DNA of 64,000 bases, from positions 24,340,449 to 24,404,448 of the forward strand of contig OY755241.1 of the NCBI GenBank assembly GCA_963576725.1, in the 5' to 3' direction. Below are positions 1 through 11,369 of the stretch, in pieces. A model generated the notes under the pieces. It did not search any database. It had not been told where the DNA came from and worked only from the letters and a program-made list of their open reading frames with translations. A program made the position numbers and the translations under genes. How positions within the stretch are numbered: position 1 is the stretch's first letter; every line of letters begins with the position of its first letter. The DNA comes from Azorinus chamasolen. Lineage: Eukaryota > Mollusca > Bivalvia > Cardiida > Solecurtidae.

Positions 1-1
1 T

Positions 2-1888
2 TGGAAGAAATATGTTTCTAAATTAAATTGTCGTTCATCAGTAAAGAAGGTATGGGATATGGTGCGTAAAATAAGTGGTAAAGGTAAATCCTCTTTTGGA
101 CATTTAAATGCAGATGATAAAAAAATAACAGATGTAAAAGATATAGCCAATTCCTTAGCTGATGCTTTTGCTAAAAACTCTTCATCAGCTAAGTCCACTC
201 CTGAATTTAGACATATAAAAAAGACTAAAGAAAAGGAAAAACTTAATTTTACTTCTCACAACACTGAAAGCTACAATTTACCTTTTACTGAGAGAGAACT
301 GTTTGATGCTCTTAATAAATCGCACGATACAGCTGTTGGACCTGATGACATTCATTATCAATTTCTGAAGCACTTGCCTTCAAATTGTATAAATGTTCTT
401 TTAGATATGTTTAATCATATATGGTCAAGTGGTAAATTGCCCAAGTTTTGGAAACAGGCAACAGTTATTCCTGTTCCAAAACCAGGGAAAGATAACACGG
501 ATCCAAATAATTATCGTCCCATAGCCTTGACGAGCTGCGTATGTAAAACTTTAGAGCGCATGATTAACGCAAGACTTGTTTGGTATCTTGAGTCCAACAA
601 CCTCATTACGGAGTATCAAAGTGGATTCAGGAGCCAAAGAAGTACAAATGATCATTTAGTTAGGTTGGAAACATTTATTCGTGAAGCTTTCATCAAGAAG
701 GAGCACTTAGTTGCTGTCTTCTTTGATCTTGAGAAAGCTTACGATACAACTTGGAAGTATGGCATAATGAAAGACCTCCATGAATCAGGACTTAAAGGTC
801 GACTTCCAGTTTTTATTGAAAACTTTTTAAATGATAGGGAATTTCAAGTCCGTGTTGGAACTACTCTTTCTGAAATGCAAAAACAGGAAATGGGTGTTCC
901 ACAAGGAAGTATTTTGTCAGTTACTCTATTTAATGTTAAAATTAATAATATTGTTCAATCTATTACTAATGACTAATTGTATGTTGATGACTTTTTAATT
1001 TGTTACCGTTACCGTTCTAAACACATGCGTACTGTTGAACGTCAACTTCAACAGTCCATTGATAAAGCTCAAAAATGGGCTACTGAAAACGGTTTTAAAT
1101 TTTCCAAGTCTAAAACAAATTGTGTACATTTCTGTCAACTGAGAAAATTTCACAATGACCCGGAGTTGCACTTGAATGGTGATCCCATTCCTGTTGCAGA
1201 CCAGGCAAAATTTCTCGGTGTCATTTTTGACAAAAAACTTTCCTTTATACCTCATATTAAATATTTAAAGGCTAAATGCCAGAAAACTTTAAAATTGCTT
1301 CGCGTTCTTGCACATACCGAATGGGGTGCAGATCGCAATGTAATGCTCAAATTGTATAGAAGTTTAGTGAGGTCCAAACTGGATTATGGTAGTGTTGTAT
1401 ATGGCTCTGCAAGGAAATCATACTTGCAGATGCTTGATCCAATTCATCACTGCAAGGAAATCATACTTGCAGATGCTTGATCCAATTCATCACCAAGGTT
1501 TACGTTTAGCATTGGGTGCCTTTAGGACATCCCCTGCTAAAAGTTTATATGTTGAGGCGAATGAGCCATCACTTTACTCTCGTCGTGAAAAACTATCCAT
1601 GCAGTATACCTCTAAATTAGCTTCAAACCCATCAAATCCCGCTCATAAAAATGTTTTTAGACCTAAATATCAACGTTTATTTGAATCTAAGGAAAAGGTA
1701 ATTCCATCTTTCGGAATACGTATGAAAAACTGTTTTCAAAATAGTGATATAGATTTGTCTTTAGTTGAAAAGACTAAAGTTGAATCTATACCACCTTGGA
1801 CTATTAAACCACCAAAAGTTATCTTTGAACTAACACGGCATAAAAAGTCTGAAACAAGCTCGCTTGAATTCAGTTCTTTTTTAAATGA
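2..1888 (+). pseudogene. ORF2 fragment (reverse transcriptase) of copy A, broken
   Basis: Three open stretches (2-976, 977-1480, 1386-1888) together cover the reverse transcriptase, with the VPQGS motif and the YVDD catalytic box still readable. At about 970-974, twelve bases of the intact copy are replaced by TAA, giving a stop. A 6-bp duplication follows the YVDD region. A perfect 43-bp tandem duplication (1408-1450 and 1451-1493) shifts the frame. The RNase H domain is missing. The product would be non-functional. Confidence 0.88.
1408..1493 (+). repeat. 43-bp perfect tandem duplication
   Basis: The unit starting TGCAAGGAAATC occurs twice back to back (1408-1450, 1451-1493). Intact copies carry it once, for example near 60059. 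It is a private duplication in copy A and causes its frameshift. Confidence 0.95.
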
Positions 1889-2447
1889 GGAGCAACCTGT
1901 TTGCCGTGGGTTGCGACTCGAATCGTCCAGGTGATGGGATCCTGGTAGTTGAGCAAAAGAGCGTCTCTGAGCGTATGACCTCTGATGCAACACACTGCTT
2001 TGGCCCTTAACTTGGGCGCAGACGAGCGGTCAGGCCTGGCCCAGTCTGATCAATCGGCTTACCATGTCTTGCCCAATGATACTTCATATCTTGAGAGTTC
2101 GTCATTTCTCTATTAAATGACTTATTTTCTCCATTTTAATACATTTCATGAGTTTTGCTAATATTAACTATATGCTGAAGTGTCTTTGAAGGCGGTGGTT
2201 TAGGGCTAATCAGGTAGATTTTGTGTATGGTTGACCAGCGATTCCTGCGTCGATTAACCTATTGGCCAGAAGGTGTTCTATTTAGCGGTAGCGCATTGGA
2301 GGTACGGCGTTGGCTTGACTTTGCTATTTATCTGAGTATATCACCCATGTAACCCCGGTGTCTTTCGCTGGAGATATCCCGAAGGCATCCCCTTGTTGGG
2401 CTCCGAGGTGGGTGGGGAGCATGGGTGATGAACTATAATTAAGCGCT
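1889..2447 (+). promoter_or_regulatory. 5' UTR/internal promoter region of retroelement copy B
   Basis: No coding potential is seen. The region is nearly the same as 51566-52320, apart from short insertions there. It includes a stretch beginning GGCGGTGGTTTAGGGCTAAT and ends just before the ORF1 start codon. Non-LTR elements carry their promoter inside the 5' UTR, so the promoter is expected here, but no individual element is identified. Confidence 0.6.
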
Positions 2448-3713
2448 ATGGCAACCCCTGCCAAAAAACGCTCAAATTCTTATTCTAATACTTTCAAAAG
2501 ATCACGGAAGGACTCCGAGTCATCAGAGTCTGACCGTGAACATACCAATCAACCACAAGCGATAAATTATTGGCCAAGATTCTTGGTAATTTGTCCAGTA
2601 AATGGTGAACAATCTTTGGCAAAGTTGTCTCCCTTCGCTGTTGCGAAAGCACTGCAGGGACTGGCAGGTGAGCTAAAAGATATAAAAGTTTTACGGTCAG
2701 GAAAGATTCTGGTGGAATGTGCAAAAAAGCAACAATCTGACAACTTACTTAAAAGTAAAACGTTTGCTGGTATTTCGATACAAGTGTCTCCTCATCAGTC
2801 CTTGAATTTCTGCAAAGGAGTTGTGCGAAGCCGTGATCTTCAGCACACCAATGAGGAAGAAATGCTAGCAGAACTTAACACTCAGAATGTTACGGAAGTT
2901 AAACGTATCAAGTTTGTTAGAGACGGTAGAGAAATAGTGACCAATACTTTCATTCTGAAGTTTAACGTCCCGTTCGTTCCACCAAGAATCATGTGTGGCT
3001 ACTTAAGCCTCGACGTTGACCCTTTCATTCCAAATCCTCTTCGGTGTTTTAACTGTCAGAGGTTTGGACATCATAAGGACAAATGTACCAAGAAGCCAAT
3101 ATGTGCCCGTTGTGGTCAGGAAGATCATGATTCCTCGACCTGTGAAAACCCTGTACAGTGTTTTAACTGCAAATGGGATCACTTTGTTTACTCGAAAGAG
3201 TGTGCAAAGTGGAAGCAGGAAAAGGAAATCCAGAGAATTCGTGTTCTACAGAATGTGTCATTTCCTGAAGCCCGTAAAATTGTGGAAGCTTCAAAACCTT
3301 CCACAGTTGCGGGCTCATCTTATGCAGATAAGGTGAAGGAAAATACATATAAAATTCAAACTAGAAACGCTGAAACTCAGACAATTATCACCTGGCCACA
3401 CGGTGCGCCAAATTACAAAAGCATTTCTGACTCTGTCGTCTCTGGCAAGTCTGACATGGCATGTCAGGCGACTCAGAGATCACCTCAAAGTCAGAAGAAC
3501 TCAAACTCCACCCAGAGTCAGAAAAACTCTAAACAACATAATGGTAGTGATCCTTTACCAAATGGTAAAGGTAACTCTGTGAAGCTGCACAACACGTATA
3601 GCAGCTTGGATGAGGAAGAAGTGATGGATGTACATACATCCATTGTCCCTTCTTCCAAATCCCCCAAAAAGAAAAAGGACAAGAAGCTTGTTCCTGTTAC
3701 GCCTCCAACCTAA
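2448..3713 (+). CDS. Retrotransposon ORF1 (nucleic-acid-binding gag-like protein)
   Basis: The 421-residue ORF1 protein would bind element RNA in the cytoplasm and act as chaperone for the ribonucleoprotein. The middle (about residues 199-253) holds a row of CCHC zinc knuckles: CFNCQRFGHHKDKC, then CARCGQEDHDSSTC, then a third, degenerate CFNC knuckle. The N-terminus is Ser- and Arg-rich. The C-terminus is Ser/Gln/Lys-rich and ends in a lysine cluster. The region before the knuckles has the look of the RRM-like domain of Jockey/I ORF1 proteins, which is inference. The ORF is intact and ends about 25 bases before the ORF2 start site. Confidence 0.9.
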   Translation: MATPAKKRSNSYSNTFKRSRKDSESSESDREHTNQPQAINYWPRFLVICPVNGEQSLAKLSPFAVAKALQGLAGELKDIKVLRSGKILVECAKKQQSDNLLKSKTFAGISIQVSPHQSLNFCKGVVRSRDLQHTNEEEMLAELNTQNVTEVKRIKFVRDGREIVTNTFILKFNVPFVPPRIMCGYLSLDVDPFIPNPLRCFNCQRFGHHKDKCTKKPICARCGQEDHDSSTCENPVQCFNCKWDHFVYSKECAKWKQEKEIQRIRVLQNVSFPEARKIVEASKPSTVAGSSYADKVKENTYKIQTRNAETQTIITWPHGAPNYKSISDSVVSGKSDMACQATQRSPQSQKNSNSTQSQKNSKQHNGSDPLPNGKGNSVKLHNTYSSLDEEEVMDVHTSIVPSSKSPKKKKDKKLVPVTPPT

Positions 3714-3738
3714 CTAAATATATTTTCATTAATCAATA

Positions 3739-6096
3739 ATAAAAAATTCCGTAATACAATGGAATTGTAGAGGACTTAAGGCAAATTATAATGAAATTCT
3801 TCTGTTGCTGAATAAATATGACCCGGCCATAATGTGTCTTCAAGAAACATTCTTGAAGGACACTGATCAAGTCAACTTTAGAAATTATTCTATTTATAAT
3901 CATATTTTTAACGATGGTGAAAGAGCTGCTGGCGGCTCATCAATTATTGTGAACAACTCTGTTGTTCATAGTCTTTTACCTATTAAAACTAATTTACAAG
4001 TTGTTACTGTCAGTGTCACCCTTCATAAGGTCATTACATTTTGTTCTATTTATATTCCGCCAAGGACAACAGTTGACAAGAAAGAACTCGACTCCCTTGT
4101 TGAACAATTGCCTGCCCCATTTATATTGTTAGGGGATTTTAATAGCCATAATCCTCTATGGGGATCTACAAATACTAATGCTTTAGGTAAAATTGTTGAG
4201 GATTTTGTTGGTGAGCACGATTTGTGCATCTCCAACAATAAGTCCCCAACCTATCTTCACCCGGCATCAGGAACTTTTACTTGCATTGATCTTTCTATTT
4301 GTTACCCAACCATTTACTTGGATTATGATTGGAAAGTTGGTGACGACCTATGTGGAAGTGACCACTTTCCAATATTTCTAAACCATATTGCTTCTCCAGT
4401 CGAGGAATGTGTTCCTCGCTGGAAACTCAAGAAAGCAAATTGGGAAAAGTTTGAAATATTGTGTAGGGAAAAGATTAGATCAGATGTATTTGAAAATAGT
4501 GATGACCCCATTGAAACATTTACATCCATTTTATATTCAGTGGCAGAAGAATGCATTCCAAAGTCCTCATCAAACCCAAAGAAACCTCCTAAACCGTGGT
4601 ATGATGATGAATGTAAGGAGGCTATTAGAAAGCGTAAAGCAGCTCTTAGAAAATTTAAAGTCAGTCCTACTCAGGATAATTTAAATCATTTTAGAGTATT
4701 TAGGGCTAAAGCTCGTCGTACTATCAAGACTGTAAAATCACAGTCTTGGAAGAAATATGTTTCTAAATTAAATTGTCGTTCATCAGTAAAGAAGGTATGG
4801 GATATGGTGCGTAAAATAAGTGGTAAAGGTAAATCCTCTTTTGGACATTTAAATGCAGATGATAAAAAAATAACAGATGTAAAAGATATAGCCAATTCCT
4901 TAGCTGATGCTTTTGCTAAAAACTCTTCATCAGCTAAGTCCACTCCTGAATTTAGACATATAAAAAAGACTAAAGAAAAGGAAAAACTTAATTTTACTTC
5001 TCACAACACTGAAAGCTACAATTTACCTTTTACTGAGAGAGAACTGTTTGATGCTCTTAATAAATCGCACGATACAGCTGTTGGACCTGATGACATTCAT
5101 TATCAATTTCTGAAGCACTTGCCTTCAAATTGTATAAATGTTCTTTTAGATATGTTTAATCATATATGGTCAAGTGGTAAATTGCCCAAGTTTTGGAAAC
5201 AGGCAACAGTTATTCCTGTTCCAAAACCAGGGAAAGATAACACGGATCCAAATAATTATCGTCCCATAGCCTTGACGAGCTGCGTATGTAAAACTTTAGA
5301 GCGCATGATTAACGCAAGACTTGTTTGGTATCTTGAGTCCAACAACCTCATTACGGAGTATCAAAGTGGATTCAGGAGCCAAAGAAGTACAAATGATCAT
5401 TTAGTTAGGTTGGAAACATTTATTCGTGAAGCTTTCATCAAGAAGGAGCACTTAGTTGCTGTCTTCTTTGATCTTGAGAAAGCTTACGATACAACTTGGA
5501 AGTATGGCATAATGAAAGACCTCCATGAATCAGGACTTAAAGGTCGACTTCCAGTTTTTATTGAAAACTTTTTAAATGATAGGGAATTTCAAGTCCGTGT
5601 TGGAACTACTCTTTCTGAAATGCAAAAACAGGAAATGGGTGTTCCACAAGGAAGTATTTTGTCAGTTACTCTATTTAATGTTAAAATTAATAATATTGTT
5701 CAATCTATTACTAATGACACGGATTGTTCATTGTATGTTGATGACTTTTTAATTTGTTACCGTTCTAAACACATGCGTACTGTTGAACGTCAACTTCAAC
5801 AGTCCATTGATAAAGCTCAAAAATGGGCTACTGAAAACGGTTTTAAATTTTCCAAGTCTAAAACAAATTGTGTACATTTCTGTCAACTGAGAAAATTTCA
5901 CAATGACCCGGAGTTGCACTTGAATGGTGATCCCATTCCTGTTGCAGACCAGGCAAAATTTCTCGGTGTCATTTTTGACAAAAAACTTTCCTTTATACCT
6001 CATATTAAATATTTAAAGGCTAAATGCCAGAAAACTTTAAAATTGCTTCGCGTTCTTGCACATACCGAATGGGGTGCAGATCGCAATGTAATGCTC
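3739..6096 (+). pseudogene. Retrotransposon ORF2 of copy B (endonuclease + RT), start lost and 3' part missing
   Basis: The ORF is open from 3739 to the virus junction and codes for an APE-type endonuclease (about the first 230 residues, with LQETFL, GDFNSH and SDHFP motifs) and a reverse transcriptase with VPQGS and YVDD boxes. Compared with the complete copy at 57643, the ORF2 start ATG is ATA here, so the first in-frame ATG is at 3805. The last retroelement codons read VML and the frame then meets TGA in viral sequence. The thumb/linker and RNase H domain are absent; a matching 3' end is found at 37458. Confidence 0.9.
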
Positions 6097-6146
6097 TGAG
6101 ATTAATACAAAATATAAAGTTCTACCGTTAGAAACGTCATTTTTGT

Positions 6147-9100
6147 TCACATCATGTCTATATTTCTTTCGGTCTTCGAACGCTTGCTGGTATGTCTCGA
6201 TGATTTGTCCTTTTTCGATTTCTTACGCTTTCCACTATCGGATTCTTCCCCGGATGATTCTTCGGAATTATCTTCTTGCTCATCATCCTCGTTTTCCAAC
6301 GTGCTAGATGCATCTTCCTTCTTATTCACTGCGCTTTTACTCAAAGATAATGGTTGGGAATTTTTTTCGAAGCTAGTAGCGACGTTCCTGGCTTTTTCGT
6401 CTTCTTTCTTCAGGGTATCGCTGATCAGACTCTCGAAGTCCAACTCGCTTTCTTCCTCCATAGCTTCTTGCTCCTCTGTCGCTTGCTTCACGGCTCGGTC
6501 GTACAAGTCGTCTCCCGGTTTTTGTTTCAATAAGACCGCTTTCAGCATGGTTCGTACCGACTGGTATTGTAACATTTCTTGTATGTTCAGCTGCATAGCC
6601 AGCATTTCCACGTGACTATCAACCACCTCCGTGAGGACGGTCTTCTTATTACCAACAACGTTTCCGTCGTCATCTATATCGTACTCGCAAGATACCGCGC
6701 ACTCTATCATTTCCGCCACATTTGGGTTTGTGCAGGCCTGAGCTAATGTTGTTCACTATCTCAACGGCCGATAGTCCGCTGGATATGAACGAAGAAGCCT
6801 CTTGCCTTACATCCGTAAATTTATCCATCCCGCCCTTGTATCTCTCTGAGGGTTTCGCCACAGGAGTAGCAAACAGGCATCCTCTGATCGGTTTGCATGG
6901 AGTGTGTCTCTGGTTCTTGGATGCCAGGTGATACCACATATGGTCATTCATATGGATGTAATCATCCACGCTCGTGGAATAGACTCTATCTTTCATGTTT
7001 CCCGACATAGACGACGGGTAATCCGCTATGCTGAATCTCGTGTACAGTACCACGCCTCCAGAGTCCGTGATCTCTTCATCGTACATCCCGTTGTCGGGGT
7101 ACAGCACGTAGTTGTTCTTGACATCACTGTTGATGTTTCCCGTTAGCTTGTTGTAGTGAACGTAGGAAGCGACTTTCGTCTTCCTCTTCGCTCCACTCCG
7201 GAATCAATCCTGACTTGTGCATCACCGATGCGGTAGCCATCTGATCCAGCAGCGTATCCAAGCTAGATATAGTCATGTTTTCCGACAGGTAGGTCATGTG
7301 GATCATTTCGCTATTGGCTATCAGCTTCGTAACAGCGTTGAGGAGGTTAGTGTTATTCGCGTTCCCGACCTTTATGTTCAGGTGCTGACTCGCGTGCCCT
7401 TTCAGAACCGTCACTATTTTGTTCGCCAGTATAGCGATGTGCTTGTTCTGAACCATGATCTCGGTAGTCTTCATGCCTCCTCCGCTCGCTCCGTTTCCTT
7501 GCATCTGACCGTACGCATTGTGCTGTTCTCTTTCCGGTAACACCGCCATGAATAGCTTTATCTTCTCGTTCGACGATTCCAGACGCTCCTTGTGAATCTG
7601 GAGTTCCCCGTTGCACAATTCCGGAGACGCGCATGTAGTCCAGGTAACATCGGAGCTAGAGACATCCTTCTCCTTACCATCATCATCATCATCATCCATG
7701 GACACCATCTTCTTCGATTTGGGTACCATCTTAAACTGTTTTAGCTGACACGGAATCCTCTTTTCATTTACTACCATCGGGTTGACTCGCAGAGTGTAGT
7801 ACTTGGTGGTTTGTCCTTCCACCATCAGAGGGAAGATGTTATCTTCGTTACATCCCATATCGTACTTCGACACCGCCGACATGATTCGTCTCACGGTATT
7901 GGTACGGGACACCATATTGCTGAGAACACCCAGGTACTTCAGTTCAGGAGTGGCTTTACTTATCCACACGGCTTCTAGCTTCTTACCGTCTACGGAGTCT
8001 ATGTCCGGGCAGCACACGGACTTCTTCACGTATTCCCCGTAAGCTATCACGTTATTGACGAACTGCGTAAACACGGAGATGAAGTCCATCCCTTCTTTCA
8101 TTCCGCTGGCTAAATTAATACTCTTCAGAATCAGATTTCTCGCTCCTATGATCTGAGGATAGAGCAGGGCTTCTATATACTCTTTTGGCGTCATGTTACC
8201 TTTTTTGGCTTCATCCACTTTAACTTGGGCAGCACCAGCGAATGTGGAGGACATATTGGTGGTTGAAATGAACAGGCCTCCCACAGCCTGCATACCATCC
8301 TTATCCTTGTTCCTGACTATCCTGGACGCAGTGGTCATAGTATCGAAGCATATGCTAAGCTTCTCTTTTTTGCAATACGGGCACCTTTCCCTTATTCCTA
8401 CTCTAAGCTTGTCCACTGCTGCGTATAGACAGTAGGATAGCCATGCTGCCATGTCTGCGTCTCGACAGGCTGTGTGATTGACCAAGACTTTCGCTATGGA
8501 CCCGGGAACGGACTCGCATATGATGACGGATTCTTTCTTGTTCTTCCTATTCAGCATCCAGTCGGGAGCTTGCACGTTCGACATGGTCTTGGTACAGAAG
8601 ACTGATCCAGCGAACATCATGCACATAGCTAACCCGTTGTCATCCACATTTGTCGCCGCCGATTTATTACCGGGTTCCACTTTCATGTAATCAGAGACAT
8701 TCAAATCCGTGTACAGACAGTTGTCCGCTCTAGCGTTGATACCTGCCGCTAAGATATTCAATCTCAAGTCCTCGGTATCGTCTTCTTCTAGTTGCATGCA
8801 TTTGCTGTTGCACATATTAGCGATGTACAGCATCTTCGCCATGTCCCTGTCTGTCCCTGTCTGTCATGTCTCCCATGCCTTCTGATAGGGTGACTCCCAT
8901 ACGTTCGTGCGTCATCAGAAACTTGATTATATGATTGTTTTCGTTCTTCAGAACGGCAGTATTCTCTTTCTTCCCCGAAGAAACGGGTACCAACATAGAC
9001 TTGACCGGTATCGGAAGATGGTCATGTTCCTCGCTCGCACCCTTTACACACCTTTCGTCCTCTCTCACGTTCAGTCTAAATGGCTCTGACTTGAAGACGA

Positions 9101-9743
9101 ACGGTTGGTCGTTGGTGACGAGACTCCAGAAGCTCAGTTTAGTTACGTACATTACCATCACTTCTCCATCTTCCAGTCTTTCTAGAATCGAATCGGTATA
9201 GCCAGACATCTTAGCCTTGTACGGCTTGTTCCTCTCCGTTATCTCATCGGGCTCTCCAGCATGATGCATAAGAGACGATTTAAGGTCTCGCTGTATGGTC
9301 AGGGCTCCCGTACCTATCACCTCCTCGTATCTACCCTTCAGTGAGTTCTTAGAAATCACTATAGCGTACGACACGAGGTTGTTGTTTACGTGTTTTTTTT
9401 TACTCTTAGCGTTTTCCTTCTTGTTTCCCGTACTGTTTTTATATACCTCACCCATCATGGTGGGCATGATATATTTTGGCATAAGACAGGCCGCCGGAAC
9501 GTACATCACATTATCGCAATTTGGGAACGCCACCGCCGTATAAGTCTTGAAGTTAATCAGGTTGTTGCCACTGAACACATCTTTCTCGTCACACACGTAT
9601 CCTACATAGCTAGAATCATATAGTCCGACCGTCTTCATAATATTGTCGGGTTGTAGTCTGGCTTCCGATTGGTTTCCGGCTTTGTCGTTCGACATGGTTG
9701 GTACTGGAGGTGGGCAATAAAGAAGGTTGCGGCGGTTCAGCAC
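6147..9743 (-). pseudogene. Large viral gene split by three frameshifts; possible DNA-binding protein
   Basis: Four adjoining reading frames (9743-8817, 8842-7124, 7107-6670 with an open lead-in, 6719-6147) form one gene of about 1200 codons. The first break is a tandem 10-bp unit ACAGACAGGG near 8846-8870. The second lies near 7170-7190 and the third near 6712-6720. Visible features are a CPYCKKEKLSIC zinc-binding-like cluster in the second piece, and an acidic stretch followed by a Lys/Arg-rich tail at the C-terminus that looks like a nuclear signal. Length, Cys cluster and nuclear tail recall the herpesvirus major single-stranded DNA-binding protein, but no diagnostic motif was recognised; a capsid protein is another possibility. 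The gene ends 50 bp from the left virus junction, with no room for a viral poly(A) site. Confidence 0.6.
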
Positions 9744-9780
9744 TCAGCACGAGTAAAGAGGGACCGACTGATTTCACACT

Positions 9781-9799
9781 AATATATACATAACATTGG
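9781..9799 (-). promoter_or_regulatory. TATA and CCAAT boxes of the large gene
   Basis: On the minus strand a CCAAT (9799-9795) is followed by TATATATT (9788-9781). The reading frame opens at 9743, with a second possible start at 9695 (MSNDKAGNQ). The spacing fits a herpesvirus-style promoter. Confidence 0.5.
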
Positions 9800-9850
9800 T
9801 CCATAATTACCACCATTGGTCTTATATTACACTTTTTTCCCGATTATTCT

Positions 9851-11266
9851 TTACCGGTTAGTGTTCGACTCTGAGGCGGACGAAGAAGAGAATTTATTGG
9901 ACATCCAATTAGTTACCTTACTCCACACGGTTTGGTCTTCTATTTTTTGTAGATTCAGTTTTCTTAATTTTACAACGGGTTCCTTGTCTTGCTGTTCTCT
10001 CTTCGGCAGATTTATACTCTTCCTTTTCCGACCTCTAGTTCTAGTATCAGGGAGGTTTGCGGTTTCGATTAAATCTCTATCCTGAGACGGGGGGTTATTA
10101 GTTTCTTCTATGAATGCTTCCGCGGCCGCAGCTAACTTACTTTTCTTCTTATTATTAGGTGTCCTCTTAGTTTGTTTAGCCTTATTCCCCTCCCCTATCG
10201 CAGCACCCGTATTGTCTACATCATCGCCACCAGTTCTCGTAGATGCCGCCGCTGAACTACTACATGTAGCTGTACGCCTCGTGAGGGACAGGGATGAATG
10301 GCTCGATATCATCTCGTTCCGTAGCTTGGTTAGAGCATTACCTAAAGCGTTGTCATCTATACAGGTCCGTTCTAGAGTAGACTGAGATACGAAATCCAAT
10401 CTCGGCCTGTTGCATCGAAGAACAGACCCTCTATCGCTGCCGATGTCCGCACTCGACATTGTAGCGTTTTCGTCTCTCATACACATATGAAACACTCGTT
10501 TGAATGCATCGGGGATATGACAATACAGAGCTTCTTCCATCTTTCGTCTGAAATCTCTATCTGCGCATATCTTAGCCTTGAACGCGTCGTAATAAGCCTT
10601 AGCTTTGATTTCGTTCTTGCATAGAGTTAGGAATTGACTGTCTACTGTCAGCACTTCGGGTCTTGCCTTCTTCTTCTTTTTATTCTTCTTCGAAACGGTT
10701 CCCGTTAATTCGTTCAGCATGTCATCAGTAACTACGAGTGGAGATTGGTTGTCATTATTATGATATTCCTCGCTACGGGTTCTTCTATTACTAGTAGGTT
10801 CTCTCGATGCGGCGTCACAATCGGTAATAACTATATCTCCCGATCGTATCGTATCATTTACTCGGTTATCAAACAGACTCGTCATCTCATCTACGTACGA
10901 CCGGATCGAACTGTATTTACGACCTCCCTCTTCCATAATCAGATTATCGTGACTTGTAACACATAATGGGCCTAATACCCTATCGTCTTCCCATTCTTCT
11001 GACGAGATGTCTTCTCTTATGGCTAATACTTTTAGTATTTCACGATTAAACGCTGGTCTTAATACAGGGGGTGGTCTCCTTCTTCTGATATCAGGAGTCT
11101 GCCATGAATCCGATACACGTTCAATTAAAACCGGTAGTTCATCTCTAGAGGTTCTATCTTTACCTCTCCCTTCTATATCGGTAATACGGCTGAATGTGCC
11201 ATAAGATCCGTTAATAATTCGAAATAATATATCGGGTGAAGGTAGTGAAGGTAAGACAGAAGACAT
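9851..11266 (-). CDS. Viral protein of unknown function, basic, likely nuclear
   Basis: This is a 471-residue protein I do not recognise. It is rich in Arg, Lys, Ser and Asp, with lysine clusters (KKNKKKKKARP near residue 195 and NNKKKSK further on) that could direct it to the nucleus. A conserved-looking middle block, about residues 210-265, contains KAYYDAFKAKICADRDF and a few Cys residues. The Ser/Ala-rich stretch after it looks disordered. No signal peptide or membrane segment is seen. It starts at ATG 11266 and lies between the large broken gene and the lectin-like gene, all on the minus strand. Confidence 0.7.
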   Translation of the reverse strand: MSSVLPSLPSPDILFRIINGSYGTFSRITDIEGRGKDRTSRDELPVLIERVSDSWQTPDIRRRRPPPVLRPAFNREILKVLAIREDISSEEWEDDRVLGPLCVTSHDNLIMEEGGRKYSSIRSYVDEMTSLFDNRVNDTIRSGDIVITDCDAASREPTSNRRTRSEEYHNNDNQSPLVVTDDMLNELTGTVSKKNKKKKKARPEVLTVDSQFLTLCKNEIKAKAYYDAFKAKICADRDFRRKMEEALYCHIPDAFKRVFHMCMRDENATMSSADIGSDRGSVLRCNRPRLDFVSQSTLERTCIDDNALGNALTKLRNEMISSHSSLSLTRRTATCSSSAAASTRTGGDDVDNTGAAIGEGNKAKQTKRTPNNKKKSKLAAAAEAFIEETNNPPSQDRDLIETANLPDTRTRGRKRKSINLPKREQQDKEPVVKLRKLNLQKIEDQTVWSKVTNWMSNKFSSSSASESNTNR

Positions 11267-11273
11267 AGCGCGA

Positions 11274-11279
11274 TTTATT
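11274..11279 (-). terminator. Poly(A) signal AATAAA
   Basis: AATAAA on the minus strand lies about 90-120 bp after the end of the lectin-like gene and just before the start of the next gene, which fits 3' processing of the lectin transcript. Confidence 0.5.
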
Positions 11280-11369
11280 GCTTCTTTATATCTCCGAACA
11301 TTACAATATACAACTGCATATATACATACATAAATTACTTTGACAATTCTAAATATTCAGTCAATTTGG

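Larger units (their letters stand above)
1..1888 (+). mobile_element. Non-LTR retrotransposon copy A, cut by window edge and 3'-truncated
   Basis: This is part of ORF2 of the same family as the complete copy at 57643-61320. It runs from the linker after the endonuclease through the reverse transcriptase and stops at 1888, before the RNase H domain, where the 5' UTR of copy B begins. The sequence is nearly identical to the complete copy but carries several local rearrangements. Its left end lies outside the window. Confidence 0.9.
1889..6096 (+). mobile_element. Non-LTR retrotransposon copy B, 5' part, interrupted by viral DNA
   Basis: This copy has a 5' UTR (1889-2447), complete ORF1 and ORF2 up to the end of the reverse transcriptase. 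At 6096/6097 it stops abruptly in the middle of a codon series that continues in the complete copy after position 60000. The viral segment follows at once. The APE-type endonuclease, reverse transcriptase and C-terminal RNase H place the family in the Jockey/I superfamily; a Nimb- or I-like clade is my guess. Confidence 0.9.

Noticed and set aside
4050..4238. Short minus-strand ORFs repeated in every retroelement copy
   Set aside because: They are antisense shadows of ORF2 and recur only because ORF2 recurs.
6154..6615. A 153-codon Ser/Phe-rich plus-strand ORF
   Set aside because: It is the antisense shadow of the acidic/basic tail of the large viral gene.
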